A stretch of 64,000 nucleotides of DNA, taken from the NCBI GenBank assembly GCA_963544575.1, contig CAUUFZ010000002.1, positions 138,090-202,089 on the forward strand. Reading direction: 5' to 3'. Positions 16,343 through 25,660 of the stretch are shown here, in pieces. Every line of letters starts with the position of its first letter. The first letter of the stretch is position 1. Under the pieces are notes generated by a model. The model saw only the letters and a program-made list of their open reading frames with translations. It was not told the origin of the DNA and made no database searches. The translations under genes and the position numbers were made by a program. Origin of the DNA: Nanosyncoccus sp963544575 (GTDB lineage Bacteria; Patescibacteriota; Saccharimonadia; Saccharimonadales; Saccharimonadaceae).

Positions 16343-17329
16343 TTAATTAGTATCTTCGGATTTAAAAAGTAAATCATTACAACAGAAAACTAAGTCACGC
16401 AAAACATCATCATAGGTAGCGTCGTAGGTGCGAAAACCAGCGGCGAATGGGTGACCACCACCACCAAAATAACCAGCCACCTTATCGGCAATTGGCTTAG
16501 AAGTGCGAATTTTGCCGGTGACTTTGCCATCTGGGTAAGTTTTGATAGCAACAGCTACTTCTACTCCTTCGACCATCTTCATTTCTTCGAGAATGAGGGC
16601 GTTTGGATTGTATTCATCGGAAAATTCGGTAATATCAGACCATGGGATATGGATGGTGGAAAGCTTATCGTCGAGGCTATACTCGATGCGCTTGATAAGG
16701 TCGGCTTTATAATCGAGAATACGGCGCGATTTCTTCATGTATTCTTTGCGATTTTCTTCGAGCTTATTAATGTCGGCGCCAAGTTCGGTGAGGTGGGCGG
16801 CGACGCGGAAAGTATCAGCGGTGACGCCTGCAGTGGTGAGTCCAAGAGTATCGGAAAGTAGACCTTGGAAGATATTTTCGGCGGCGGATTGATTGATTTT
16901 AATATTCTGATCAATGGCAATTTTGTAAATCAGATTAGTGCAAGACGGCAAATGTTCGATGATGCTTTGATGCGGAAAATCTAAATCGTCGGCAGTTTCG
17001 TGATGGTCGATGACGAAAATGGGTTTGGTGTAGAGAATATTGTGAATCACTAAATCATCAAGTAGCTTGCTAAGGAGAATAGTGGCGGCGGTATCGACAA
17101 TAATATAGCCGTCTGCATGATAATCAAAATTTTGATCAATGCGTTCCCAGCCAGAAAAATAACGGAGATATTTTGGCACATTAACCGGGCAATAAAGTGA
17201 AACTTCTTTATCTTCAAGGAGTGCTTCCAGGGCTAAGCTGGAACCTAAGGAGTCGCCGTCAGGATTTTCGGCTTGAATGATGCAGATTTTGCTTTTATTT
17301 TGGAGAAATTCTGAAAAATTTTGATACAT
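16343..17329 (-). CDS. nrnA: DHH family phosphoesterase (NrnA-like nanoRNase/pAp phosphatase)
   Basis: 328 residues. DHH domain with PDGDSLGSS (about 23-31), IIVDTAA, VIDHHETAD and LLSDTLGLTT, then a DHHA1 domain ending with GGGGHPFAAGF. NrnA-like enzymes degrade 2-5 nt RNA and dephosphorylate pAp with Mn. One oddity: the first motif reads AENPDGD, whereas most relatives have a His three positions before the Pro, so one metal ligand may be altered. One-base overlap with the helicase gene upstream indicates coupled translation. Confidence 0.85.
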   Translation of the reverse strand: MYQNFSEFLQNKSKICIIQAENPDGDSLGSSLALEALLEDKEVSLYCPVNVPKYLRYFSGWERIDQNFDYHADGYIIVDTAATILLSKLLDDLVIHNILYTKPIFVIDHHETADDLDFPHQSIIEHLPSCTNLIYKIAIDQNIKINQSAAENIFQGLLSDTLGLTTAGVTADTFRVAAHLTELGADINKLEENRKEYMKKSRRILDYKADLIKRIEYSLDDKLSTIHIPWSDITEFSDEYNPNALILEEMKMVEGVEVAVAIKTYPDGKVTGKIRTSKPIADKVAGYFGGGGHPFAAGFRTYDATYDDVLRDLVFCCNDLLFKSEDTN

Positions 17330-20300
17330 TACTCTTTAATTTTATCATAGTCGGCGATTAGCTGGTTGGCGAAGTCGATAATCTCAGCTTTCTTGGTGGT
17401 GTATCCGACTGGTTTGCAGGCAAAAGATTCGGTATTGAGAAAATCAAGAGTATCTAGTTGATGACGAATAGCGTGAATGAGTTTCGGAATGTTGATATCA
17501 AATTCAGCAATCTCAGATTTAGTGATGGTTTTTTCGAAGAATTCACCTGGCTCGCCTGGTTTGACGTTTTTATAACTTGGGAGAACGAAAAGTAAGCTCA
17601 TAGATTCGACCGTGTAATTTTTATAGGTTGGCGAAGTGGTAACAAGATAGTAGTAGAAAAGCAGCTGAATGGTATAGATGAAAAGTTTTTTGTTATTTTT
17701 CCAGGTGTCCTTTTCTTGCATACCAGTTGAAGTTTTGAAATCGTAGATGCGAATAGTTTTATTCTGTTCATCGATGGTAAGATGATCGATGGTACCGGTG
17801 ATAGGGACGCCCTCAAAGGAAAGTTTTTCATGACTAAATGAAACTTCGGCCTTAGCATGTTCGTCAAAGAGAATGTCGTGGAAATACTCGATACTTTGAA
17901 GCAATTCGGTTTTACCAATGGTAATGAGATCTTCGATTTCACGCTCCGAAAGATCAAGATTTTTGGCAGTTTCAAGGTAATATTCGAGGGCCTGATCAGC
18001 GGTGATTTTTTGATTAGTAATCATCTCAAAACATTTGTGAATCAGATTACCCTTTTCAATATTCACCACATTTTCAATACTGCGTGGTGCACCAATGAGG
18101 CGGTTGCGATAGAAATTGAGTGGACCGTTATATTCGAGGTCTACGAAATTTGAAACGTCGGTGGCGGAAAGCCAAATGTTGTCGGCCTTGGCGTGAAGGT
18201 ATTTGAGTAAATCGTCTTTTGGATCGAGATATTTGTCGAGCCAGGTAGATTTTAGATGTTGTAATTCGGTAATTTCAGAATTATCGGATGGGTGTTGAAA
18301 AATTTCAGGTGCTTCTAATAATGGAGAGGTTTTAATAATTTTTTCCTCATTTATTTCCATCATCATACCAAGCGGCTTGGTGATGCTCTGGTTGTGATTA
18401 ATAGTGGCACTGGTCATGGTGAGAGATTTAGCGGCACGAGTCATGGCCACAAAGAGGAGACGTAGATTACAACCTTCACTTTCGGAAGCACCATTAACAA
18501 AAGTCAAATTAAAAGGAGGTTTAATTCCCTGCGATCCACGATTCTGATTCCAATGAGCATCTGAAAGATCAAGGAGAAAGACGTGTTTGAATTCAAGACC
18601 TTTAGATTTATGAGCGGAGATTAGAGTGACAGCGTTTTGGTCATCGGAAAAAATGGCAGATTTTTGGATGGCGGTATTGGTGGCTTGATACTTGTCGAGA
18701 AAATCAATATAGTCGGCAAGCTTTGGATGATCAGCCTTGGTGAAATTGTAAAATTCCTCTTTTAAGGTGGCGAGATTTTGGTAAAAATCTACCATTTGGC
18801 GAACTTCCTTGGAGGTTAGTTGTTTGGCTAGGGTTTCCGGATTTTCATAATCAAGATTTGGTAAAAATGGTGAAATATAGAGAGATTTTTCGGAGGAGTT
18901 GGTAGACTCTGGATTGGTTTCGAATGGATCAATGGTGGTGAAATCAGGATCTGATTTTGGTGTTTCGTTAGACTCAGGATTTACTTCTGAAGTTTCAAGA
19001 TTAAGATAAATTGGTTTTAAGTTGATGAGGAAATTTATCATGTCTTCGACAGACGAGGTGAGAGATTTTTTGGCAAGTTCAGCGAGGAATTTGGCGAAAT
19101 TTCGTACGGCGGGAAGTTTTTGATATCCGAGCAAATAATCAAGAAAATGACGATGGTCGTGATATCCAGTGTGAACTAGTTGCACAAAATCAAGTGGATT
19201 AAGTCCGAGATAGTCGGCGCTCATAATTTCTGAAAGTAAATCAAGGGGGTCTTGACCAGATGCGAGCTGATGAACGACACGAAGTAGGTCATGAAGTTCT
19301 TTGATTTTGGCATCTTCAAGAATATTTTCTTTTCGCTCGTAAGTGACGTTAATATTGTCGTATTTGCGAAGATATGGCAGTATTGCCTTCAAGATATCGT
19401 GTTTTCGGGCGATAATGGCAATATTTTTTTGCTCTTCCCCACTTTGGATAAGATTATGAATGGTTTCGGCGACCCACTGATACTCAGAAATGGTGTCGCT
19501 GAAGTGATGACGAGAAATACGAGTGTTTGGGTGGTTGATTGGTTGAAGCACCTGATCGTCACTAGTGATTTTTGATAATTCTGAGTTTCTGGCGGCATGA
19601 AGATTTTTAGTGAAGTCATCAGAAATTTCACCCAGGCTGGTTAGGACGGACTCGGATTTAACGAAGCTATCGGGGATTTGGTCGGCAATTTTACGCGATA
19701 AAGTAAGAATTTCACTGGTTGAACGATAATTTTCTTTAAGAATAATGATTTTGGCTTGGTAGTGCTGATAAAAATCGACGAGATTAGAAGAAAGTGCTCC
19801 TTGGAATTCGTAAATGGTCTGGTCGTCATCACCTACGGCCATAATTTCTGGCTTATCATAGTCGGTAATAAGCTGAATTAAACGAACTTGCGCCGGATTG
19901 GAATCTTGAAACTCATCAAGCATGATATATTGAAACTGCTCAGCCATCATGGCTCTAAAATCTGGGTCAGTCTCTAGATGTTTAATTGCTTCAAGAATCA
20001 TATCGGCATAGTCAACCAAGCGATTTTCGGCGAGATAAGTTTGGTATTTTTGACAAAACTCTAGAATGGTGGAAAATTTAACAATATCGTTAGTTTGTTT
20101 ATAGTAACAAACCCCATTAGCATTTAAAGTGAAGTGTTTATCGGTAAATTTTTTTAGGGCCGCAATAGAAGGTTTATCTTTGGCAATTTCGGACTGATAA
20201 AGGTCAAGCATCTGGCGATAGAGTTCGCTGGAAATATATGGTACGTTTGGTAAGATATTTTGATTATGGGAAGAACTGACTTGACCTAATATGGTAAGAA

Positions 20301-20892
20301 TCGGAAGATAGCGTTTCTTGCATTTACTTTCAAAATTGCCACTACTGGCTTTATCAATGGCGGTGGCGGCGAGCGCTTGGTTGAGATTTTCAATATCTTT
20401 TTGATTGGCTTCCTGAATGATTTTTAGGTCAGCGATGGAAAGATTAGCATTTTTAAGTTTATTGATTAACCCGGATACTTCGCTAGCTTTATTAGCTCGC
20501 AACGGATTAGTAATAGGTAGCTTGTCAAGAAGTTGCTGGAAGTAGTTCTCTGCTTCGACGGGGCTAATATTTTTTTCGGATAAACGTTCAATTTCGGTGG
20601 CATAATTTTGGTAGCGCCCGATGATGGTTTTGCCGAAGGAATGATAGGTCATGATGTTCAATTCGTCGGCGGAGTTGCCAATCACGGTGCGGAGACGATC
20701 GCGCATGTTGGTAGCGGCGGCGTCAGTAAAAGTGAGACAAAGGATGTTGCTTGGGTTGGTTTGGGTAACATTCAAGATGTGAGCGACGCGCTGAGAAATA
20801 ATTTGCGTCTTACCGGTACCTGGACCAGCTAAAACCAGAAGTGGTCCGCCTAGATATTCAATGGCGGCTTGTTGTTCTTTATTTGGTCTCAT
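17329..20892 (-). CDS. UvrD/PcrA-type helicase fused to PD-(D/E)XK nuclease
   Basis: 1187 residues. Superfamily 1A helicase motifs in order: GPGTGKTQ (about 22), LTFTDAAA, MLDEFQDSNPAQ, GDDDQTIYEFQGA, ENYRST, LISAHKSKGLEFKHV, LLFVAMTRAAKSL. The C-terminal about 250 residues form a RecB-type nuclease: KGNLIHKCFEM, GTIDHLTID, IYDFKTSTG and TIQLLFYYYL. This layout resembles AddA, and single-chain forms of it in CPR genomes may stand in for RecBCD/AddAB in double-strand break repair. A long insert (about 640-700) is Ser/Thr/Pro/Glu-rich. It overlaps both neighbours (1 and 14 bases). Confidence 0.9.
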   Translation of the reverse strand: MRPNKEQQAAIEYLGGPLLVLAGPGTGKTQIISQRVAHILNVTQTNPSNILCLTFTDAAATNMRDRLRTVIGNSADELNIMTYHSFGKTIIGRYQNYATEIERLSEKNISPVEAENYFQQLLDKLPITNPLRANKASEVSGLINKLKNANLSIADLKIIQEANQKDIENLNQALAATAIDKASSGNFESKCKKRYLPILTILGQVSSSHNQNILPNVPYISSELYRQMLDLYQSEIAKDKPSIAALKKFTDKHFTLNANGVCYYKQTNDIVKFSTILEFCQKYQTYLAENRLVDYADMILEAIKHLETDPDFRAMMAEQFQYIMLDEFQDSNPAQVRLIQLITDYDKPEIMAVGDDDQTIYEFQGALSSNLVDFYQHYQAKIIILKENYRSTSEILTLSRKIADQIPDSFVKSESVLTSLGEISDDFTKNLHAARNSELSKITSDDQVLQPINHPNTRISRHHFSDTISEYQWVAETIHNLIQSGEEQKNIAIIARKHDILKAILPYLRKYDNINVTYERKENILEDAKIKELHDLLRVVHQLASGQDPLDLLSEIMSADYLGLNPLDFVQLVHTGYHDHRHFLDYLLGYQKLPAVRNFAKFLAELAKKSLTSSVEDMINFLINLKPIYLNLETSEVNPESNETPKSDPDFTTIDPFETNPESTNSSEKSLYISPFLPNLDYENPETLAKQLTSKEVRQMVDFYQNLATLKEEFYNFTKADHPKLADYIDFLDKYQATNTAIQKSAIFSDDQNAVTLISAHKSKGLEFKHVFLLDLSDAHWNQNRGSQGIKPPFNLTFVNGASESEGCNLRLLFVAMTRAAKSLTMTSATINHNQSITKPLGMMMEINEEKIIKTSPLLEAPEIFQHPSDNSEITELQHLKSTWLDKYLDPKDDLLKYLHAKADNIWLSATDVSNFVDLEYNGPLNFYRNRLIGAPRSIENVVNIEKGNLIHKCFEMITNQKITADQALEYYLETAKNLDLSEREIEDLITIGKTELLQSIEYFHDILFDEHAKAEVSFSHEKLSFEGVPITGTIDHLTIDEQNKTIRIYDFKTSTGMQEKDTWKNNKKLFIYTIQLLFYYYLVTTSPTYKNYTVESMSLLFVLPSYKNVKPGEPGEFFEKTITKSEIAEFDINIPKLIHAIRHQLDTLDFLNTESFACKPVGYTTKKAEIIDFANQLIADYDKIKE

Positions 20893-21652
20893 CCTTGTTC
20901 TCCTTTTTGGCCTTTGGCGATAGATTACGTTTGGTTTGAATGGATTCTTTTAAGAAGATTATACCAGTAATTATCTGCCAAGTGGTAATAGGATAAACCG
21001 TGAGACGTTCGTAGATGGCGGCTACTTCAGTTAGATTGTTCGTGATGGCGTATTGAAGAAGAAATGCAAAACTGATGCCAATAATTGAAAGCAGAATAGC
21101 GGTTAGGCGATAGATTTTATGATTTGGTTTTAGAAAGATTCCGGTGAGAAGCAGGGTAAGATTACCCATGAGGAATGATAATCTGGCTCCAATGCCATGT
21201 AAAGAAGCTTGGTTGGGGACACCGCCTTGAAAAAGCCCAACTAGGAGGCTACCAATGCTGAATAGTGTGGCCACCATCATTAAACTGCAGGCTAGTTTGG
21301 TGTTTCTATCTTTAAATTTTGGATATAGTAATAAGGCATAACTAATAGAAAAACCAAAAGCGGTGACGATGAAGCCCAGATTCATTACTATGGCAAGGGG
21401 TGAAAAATTGTTTGGTACGCCATCGGCGATTTGCCCAGGATACACTCCCAGTGCACTGATGAATTGCTTAGAATAGACATATCCTAGATCTTGGTTAGTG
21501 CCAAGAGCTGCAATAAATTCGGTAATAAGGTAAATGGCTGCATTAAGAATAAATCCGATAGCACCATATTTTACAAGGCGGTTACGCATTCGTCGATAGG
21601 TGATTGGAGTGGATTTAATCTTTTTGGAATTGTTTGGGGGATAATTTTGCAT
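20879..21652 (-). CDS. DUF998 family membrane protein
   Basis: 257 residues with about six membrane helices and a basic N-terminal tail. The pattern LITEFIAALG…SQFISALG-like repeats, NLGFIVTAFGFSISYALLLYP and GVPNQASLHGIGARLSFLMGNL fits DUF998. Members have no proven function. It overlaps the helicase gene by 14 bases and follows the SemiSWEET-like gene by 12, so all probably belong to one leftward operon. Confidence 0.7.
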   Translation of the reverse strand: MQNYPPNNSKKIKSTPITYRRMRNRLVKYGAIGFILNAAIYLITEFIAALGTNQDLGYVYSKQFISALGVYPGQIADGVPNNFSPLAIVMNLGFIVTAFGFSISYALLLYPKFKDRNTKLACSLMMVATLFSIGSLLVGLFQGGVPNQASLHGIGARLSFLMGNLTLLLTGIFLKPNHKIYRLTAILLSIIGISFAFLLQYAITNNLTEVAAIYERLTVYPITTWQIITGIIFLKESIQTKRNLSPKAKKENKDETK

Positions 21653-21664
21653 ATTTTCCTTTGA

Positions 21665-21940
21665 CTAGAGGGCTGTCATAAAAGCGAGAAATCCCAGAAT
21701 AACGCCAAAAGTATTTGGAATAATTAGAATGTAATCTTTTTTCGGCTCTTTAGTCCAACCATAAATCACCCAAATTAGACATGAGAAAGCGGCCATAGCT
21801 GGCTGCCAAGGTTGACCTTTGGATCCACTGATGTTTGCAATAATCTGTGGGATATAAGCAATGAAAACGAAGATACCAATAAAAGCCCCGATTGACCCAA
21901 CAATAGTATTGATTTTGCTTTTAATATTATTCGGCTTCAT
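21665..21940 (-). CDS. SemiSWEET-like small sugar transporter
   Basis: 91 residues, three membrane helices, the length of one SWEET triple-helix bundle. FIAYIPQIIANISG in helix 1 and IIPNTFGVILGFL in helix 3 carry the Pro and Pro-Asn positions of that family; CLIWVIYGW is helix 2. SemiSWEETs work as dimers and pass mono- or disaccharides down a gradient. For an organism with few uptake systems this could bring in sugars from the host. It starts the leftward run and has a consensus promoter. Confidence 0.65.
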   Translation of the reverse strand: MKPNNIKSKINTIVGSIGAFIGIFVFIAYIPQIIANISGSKGQPWQPAMAAFSCLIWVIYGWTKEPKKDYILIIPNTFGVILGFLAFMTAL

Positions 21941-21974
21941 AAAATAGTCTCCTTTTTTAAATTAAACATAAACG

Positions 21975-22004
21975 ATAATAAGGGATAGTCTTAAAAATTG
22001 TCAA
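21975..22004 (-). promoter_or_regulatory. Promoter of the SemiSWEET-uvrD-cysS run
   Basis: Minus strand: perfect -35 TTGACA (21999-22004), 18-base spacer, -10 TATTAT (21975-21980). The mRNA would have a leader of about 30 bases with an AAGGAG ribosome site. Confidence 0.75.
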
Positions 22005-22024
22005 GCAATTTAGACAAGCCACTA

Positions 22025-22657
22025 TTATTGATATGGAGTAAAGTTAGCTTTTCCGTCTTCATACTCACCAAGAAAAACTTGGCTAGGATGTGTAATCCCG
22101 TGTTTTTTAAGTTCTTGCTTTAGCCAGCTTTCATTTTTGCCGATGACTTCTAAAATATCAAATTGGACCTGACCATCGGTAATAATTGGAAATTTGGGGT
22201 TTTCTTCCCCTTTATGAATAACTAGTAGACTACCATTTTGCTCAATAATCGCGCGCTTAATCTTTTCGGTAGAATAAACACCATTGGTGCGTAATTTAAA
22301 AGCAAGATCATGAGCGCTGAGATTAATTTTTCGGCAATTATCAATATTAATCTTGCCATTATCAACTAAGATGAGGGCTTTTCCGTCAAGGATTTGCTTA
22401 ATACGTACGTTGTGGGTTTTAATCCATTTTAGAGAAAGCACCAAGAAGCACCAGATAGCTAAGATGGTGATGAATTCTAAAATAGAAATATCATTATTGT
22501 AAATTACGCCACCAATAATACCACCAAGGACATAATTTTGAATTTGATCACTGGCGGAAGTCGGTGCAAGATTTCCCTTACCGGTAATATTGATAATGAT
22601 AATGAGAGCGAGGAAGCCGATGAGTAGTTTTATAGTGAGTAGTAAAAAATCGTTCAT
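22025..22657 (-). CDS. DUF421 family membrane protein (YetF-like)
   Basis: 210 residues. Three N-terminal membrane helices are followed by a soluble domain with the DUF421 marks RKINLSAHDLAFKLRTNGVYS and AIIEQNGSLLVIHK. YetF/YrbG relatives are membrane-anchored proteins seen in Gram-positive bacteria and CPR; their role is not settled. The usual DUF3290 partner is not adjacent. Single gene with an AAGG ribosome site. Confidence 0.75.
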   Translation of the reverse strand: MNDFLLLTIKLLIGFLALIIIINITGKGNLAPTSASDQIQNYVLGGIIGGVIYNNDISILEFITILAIWCFLVLSLKWIKTHNVRIKQILDGKALILVDNGKINIDNCRKINLSAHDLAFKLRTNGVYSTEKIKRAIIEQNGSLLVIHKGEENPKFPIITDGQVQFDILEVIGKNESWLKQELKKHGITHPSQVFLGEYEDGKANFTPYQ

Positions 22658-22693
22658 AGATTACCTTGATTATGTTTTTTATATTTTACGCTT

Positions 22694-23899
22694 TTATTTA
22701 CGCTCTAGTAAGACTAGACATTCAATGTGTGGTGTGTGTGGGAAGAAATTATATCCGGTAACATCCGTAATTTGATAATTTTGAGTAAGCCTTTCGAGGT
22801 CGCGTACTTGGGTGATAGGATTGCAGGATAGGTAGACAAGTTTTTCGGGAAGTTTTTGATTGATTGTGTCAATAAGTTTAGAGTCGCAACCAGAGCGCGG
22901 CGGGTCAACAATAACGGTTGAATCATGCTCGATATGATCATAAATGTCCTCAGATTTGGCAAGGATACCAGTGATTTCGGAGTTGCCTGTACTGGATTTT
23001 ATCGATTCGATGTTGTTTAATAGTTCACCGTGAGCAAATTTATCAACTTCGACAAGTGTGAGATTTTTATCTCCAGCAACAGTTAATCCGATGGTGCCAA
23101 CGCCGGAGTAAAGGTCAACGACTTTGTTTTGGTCTTTGATAAAATCTTTAATTTTTCGTAAAACCTTTTCATATTCTGGAAGATTGATTTGGAAGAATCC
23201 GTTTGGTGAATAAGAAAATTCGTACCCCAAGATTTTATCTGTCAGATTTTTAAAGATAGGATGGGGTTGATAATTTTCATAAAGACCACCACTAACTTCG
23301 CCCTGACGGTTGCAACGAAGAAGAAGAGACTGATATTTTCTGGAATCTTCTTGTTTAGCATTTAACTCATTGATAATTTCCATGGCGCGATGATAAATGG
23401 CTGGATTTTCGAGTGAAGAAGTGAGGATGGGGATTTTATGATGTGAACCACGACGGTGAATAGCCGGATGAATTTTAGCGGTTTCATGATCGTAGTAAAG
23501 TGAATATTCCATCTTATTGCGATAAAAATATTCATTATCACTTGGCTCAAAGGCTATTTTTAGTGCATCTAGCTTAGAAAAAAGTTCTTCGATAATTTGT
23601 TTTTTGACTAAATTCTCGTAGCTGATATCTAGAATTTGCCAAGGTGAATTAGAAAGATAGTGTTCGTCACGCGGCAATACGCGGTGTGGATTAGGGTTTT
23701 CAATTTTCAGAGCTACAGCTTCAGTGAGATGGGATTTTTGTTTTAAAATTTGATACTCAGTGACTTTTTCTCCCGGCAGAGCGTTCCATAGGAAGATTTT
23801 TTTGCCATCTGAATTGGTCGCAATTCCCTGTCCGGTCGTAGCAAAGTTAATAACTTCCAGTGGGGTCTCTGGGGTGATAATTGGATTTTTCTGCTTCAT
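22694..23899 (-). CDS. rlmD: RlmD/RumA-like 23S rRNA uracil-5-methyltransferase lacking the Fe-S site
   Basis: About 401 residues. TRAM-like N-terminus, then the SAM-dependent fold: VVDLYSGVGTIGLTVAG, IVDPPRSGCDSKLID and the catalytic Cys in LVYLSCNPITQVRDL. Relatives make m5U in 23S rRNA or tRNA. The four Fe-S cysteines found in most members (two of them as CGGC) are absent: that region reads DEHYLSNSPWQIL. Start taken at 23899; the alternative ATG at 23914 lies within the putative -10 box TATGCT, which ends ten bases before the chosen ATG. Confidence 0.85.
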   Translation of the reverse strand: MKQKNPIITPETPLEVINFATTGQGIATNSDGKKIFLWNALPGEKVTEYQILKQKSHLTEAVALKIENPNPHRVLPRDEHYLSNSPWQILDISYENLVKKQIIEELFSKLDALKIAFEPSDNEYFYRNKMEYSLYYDHETAKIHPAIHRRGSHHKIPILTSSLENPAIYHRAMEIINELNAKQEDSRKYQSLLLRCNRQGEVSGGLYENYQPHPIFKNLTDKILGYEFSYSPNGFFQINLPEYEKVLRKIKDFIKDQNKVVDLYSGVGTIGLTVAGDKNLTLVEVDKFAHGELLNNIESIKSSTGNSEITGILAKSEDIYDHIEHDSTVIVDPPRSGCDSKLIDTINQKLPEKLVYLSCNPITQVRDLERLTQNYQITDVTGYNFFPHTPHIECLVLLERK

Positions 23900-24008
23900 C
23901 TTAATATCTAGCATAAAGTAAATATAAAATTTCGCAAGTTTTTAAATATTAGGATTGATAAAATTTCGAGAGTTTATATCTGGTGGTTTGGTGTTTTTAA
24001 ATTTTTTG

Positions 24009-24058
24009 ATAACTTGCTTATGCTTTGAAAATTAGATTTTAATAACTTGCTTATGCTT
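24009..24058 (+). repeat. Pair of 17-bp direct repeats upstream of comEC
   Basis: ATAACTTGCTTATGCTT occurs at 24009-24025 and again at 24042-24058, identical, with starts 33 bases apart (three helical turns). They lie about 45 bases before the comEC promoter. The spacing would suit a dimeric regulator bound on one face of the helix. Confidence 0.5.
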
Positions 24059-24101
24059 AAGATTTTTTAATCTGAAAAATGTTGTTTTATTTAAAAATTA
24101 C

Positions 24102-24130
24102 TTGCCAAAATGCAAAAGTTTTTCTATGTT
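24102..24130 (+). promoter_or_regulatory. Promoter of comEC
   Basis: -35 TTGCCA (24102-24107), 17-base spacer, -10 TATGTT (24125-24130). Transcription would begin just before the GGAGG ribosome site of comEC. Confidence 0.55.
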
Positions 24131-24147
24131 GAGCTTGGAGGTTGTAA

Positions 24148-25356
24148 ATGAAAATACGCATAGAAAATTTATTTATAGCAAGTCTGATTCTAATTGCGGC
24201 TGGACGAGTTTTCTGTCGGTCTCCTGATTTATTTATTGCCGGTAATGAACCCAAGACGAATTTTATAAGAGCAAGAAACGAAAAGGTGCATACACAGCGA
24301 AAATTCGTCGCTTTGTTAAAGGAGAGGCTTTTAAAATATTCCGAGCATGACGAACTGGCCCTTGGTATTAGCTATTTAACTGGAAACAAGGATGAATTAA
24401 CGGCGCTACAAAAAGATAATATGGTAAATGTTGGAGTAATGCATTTAATTGCGGTTTCTGGGACTCACCTTGCAATAATTGCTGGAATTTTGAGTTTGGT
24501 TTTTAAACATTTTTCGATCATTAGTAAAACCTATTTTGTGCTAATCTTCTGCTTCATCTATGCAATGATGATTGGTTTTAGTCCGTCTATTTTGCGCGCG
24601 TTAGTCGGGTTGGCTTTAATGATGACGATTAAATACTTTGGCCGAAACGTTTCGGTTTATCGAACAACAGTGGTAATTGTGAGTATTTGCTTGATAATTC
24701 GACCAGAATTTGTAAAGCAAATTGGCTTCTGGCTTTCAGTATTAGCTTATTTTGCCATAGTAAAAATAGTGCCGTTAGTTACATGCTATTTTTATGGGAC
24801 TAAGGATGAGTTAAAGGATCTTTATCGAAGGCCGGGATTTTTGGCAAAATCTTTAACTTCATCAATTGTAATCTCTGTAATAACATTGCCAATCAGCCTA
24901 TATTTCTTTGGTAAATTTACTTGGCTTTCGATTCTGGCGAATATGGTACTATTGCCGAGTTTACCCATTGTTATGGGTTCGGTGGGATTGATTGCGGTAT
25001 TGGGTGATTTATTGATATTTGGGATCAGTTTAGAAAAAATACTAATTTGGCCATTGAAAATTCATACACACGTAATAAATGTTTTGGCTGAACAGGAATC
25101 TTCTATTTTAGATTTTCCGAAGAAAAAATGGTGGTATTTTTTGATATGGTTAGTGGTTTTTATATTAATTCGATTTGCTGAGAAGAATATCAAGGTAGGC
25201 TACGATAATAGCAAAAAGCAAGAGCGAGGGGCGCACGATGGCGATGAAGTTCAAAAGCTGGATACTTATATCATCAAATGGTATGAGGAGATTGATCTTG
25301 GCGGCGCAAATGGAGACCAAAAGCACGGCGTAAATCAAGCTTTCAAGAAAACGTAA
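24148..25356 (+). CDS. comEC: ComEC/Rec2 competence channel, core domain only
   Basis: 402 residues. The competence domain signature MHLIAVSGTHLAIIAGI (about 97-113) is followed by six to eight membrane helices with FSPSILRALVGLALM and ANMVLLPSLP. ComEC forms the inner channel for incoming single-stranded DNA. The usual N-terminal OB region and C-terminal metallo-beta-lactamase domain are missing; the protein is the channel core. The last about 55 residues are hydrophilic and read across the opposite-strand gene, so they look like a tail gained by loss of a stop. GGAGG ribosome site. Confidence 0.85.
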   Translation: MKIRIENLFIASLILIAAGRVFCRSPDLFIAGNEPKTNFIRARNEKVHTQRKFVALLKERLLKYSEHDELALGISYLTGNKDELTALQKDNMVNVGVMHLIAVSGTHLAIIAGILSLVFKHFSIISKTYFVLIFCFIYAMMIGFSPSILRALVGLALMMTIKYFGRNVSVYRTTVVIVSICLIIRPEFVKQIGFWLSVLAYFAIVKIVPLVTCYFYGTKDELKDLYRRPGFLAKSLTSSIVISVITLPISLYFFGKFTWLSILANMVLLPSLPIVMGSVGLIAVLGDLLIFGISLEKILIWPLKIHTHVINVLAEQESSILDFPKKKWWYFLIWLVVFILIRFAEKNIKVGYDNSKKQERGAHDGDEVQKLDTYIIKWYEEIDLGGANGDQKHGVNQAFKKT

Positions 25357-25614
25357 AATGCCAAAAAGACTGTCTTTATTGGATTTGAAATAAAGAATTA
25401 ACGGAAAGAGAAAAACTAGGGAGATGTAGATAGTGCTGGAAATTGTATTTTCTGGGATGCCGTTTAGGAATTTAGCAAATAATTCGGTTAGATCGTTGCC
25501 GAAGGTGCTATAAATGGTGTTACCGGCGATAGTGGCAAGTAGGGCAATGCCAATATGTCGTCTAAGCATAGAGAATAGAATAAAGAGCAAGACGATTAAA
25601 AGCAAAATAATCAT
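25165..25614 (-). CDS. Four-helix membrane protein overlapping comEC 3' end
   Basis: 149 residues with about four membrane helices (MIILLLIVLLFILFSML, ISLVFLFPLILYF, LIYAVLLVSICAA, PSLLLFAIIVAYLDILL). It shares 192 bases with the end of comEC on the opposite strand. Its hydrophobic pattern continues through the overlap, whereas the comEC tail there is low in hydrophobics, which favours this frame. A -10 TATAAT ends six bases before the ATG with no Shine-Dalgarno. Possibly CvpA-like in topology; function unknown. Confidence 0.6.
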   Translation of the reverse strand: MIILLLIVLLFILFSMLRRHIGIALLATIAGNTIYSTFGNDLTELFAKFLNGIPENTISSTIYISLVFLFPLILYFKSNKDSLFGILRFLESLIYAVLLVSICAAKINLLIPFDDISIQLLNFIAIVRPSLLLFAIIVAYLDILLSKSN

Positions 25615-25620
25615 AAGTTA

Positions 25621-25626
25621 ATTATA
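25621..25626 (-). promoter_or_regulatory. -10 box close to start codon (leaderless candidate)
   Basis: Perfect TATAAT on the minus strand, six bases before the ATG at 25614. Confidence 0.6.
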
Positions 25627-25660
25627 CTATATGATAACTTGTTCTGGGCTGAAAGAGATA

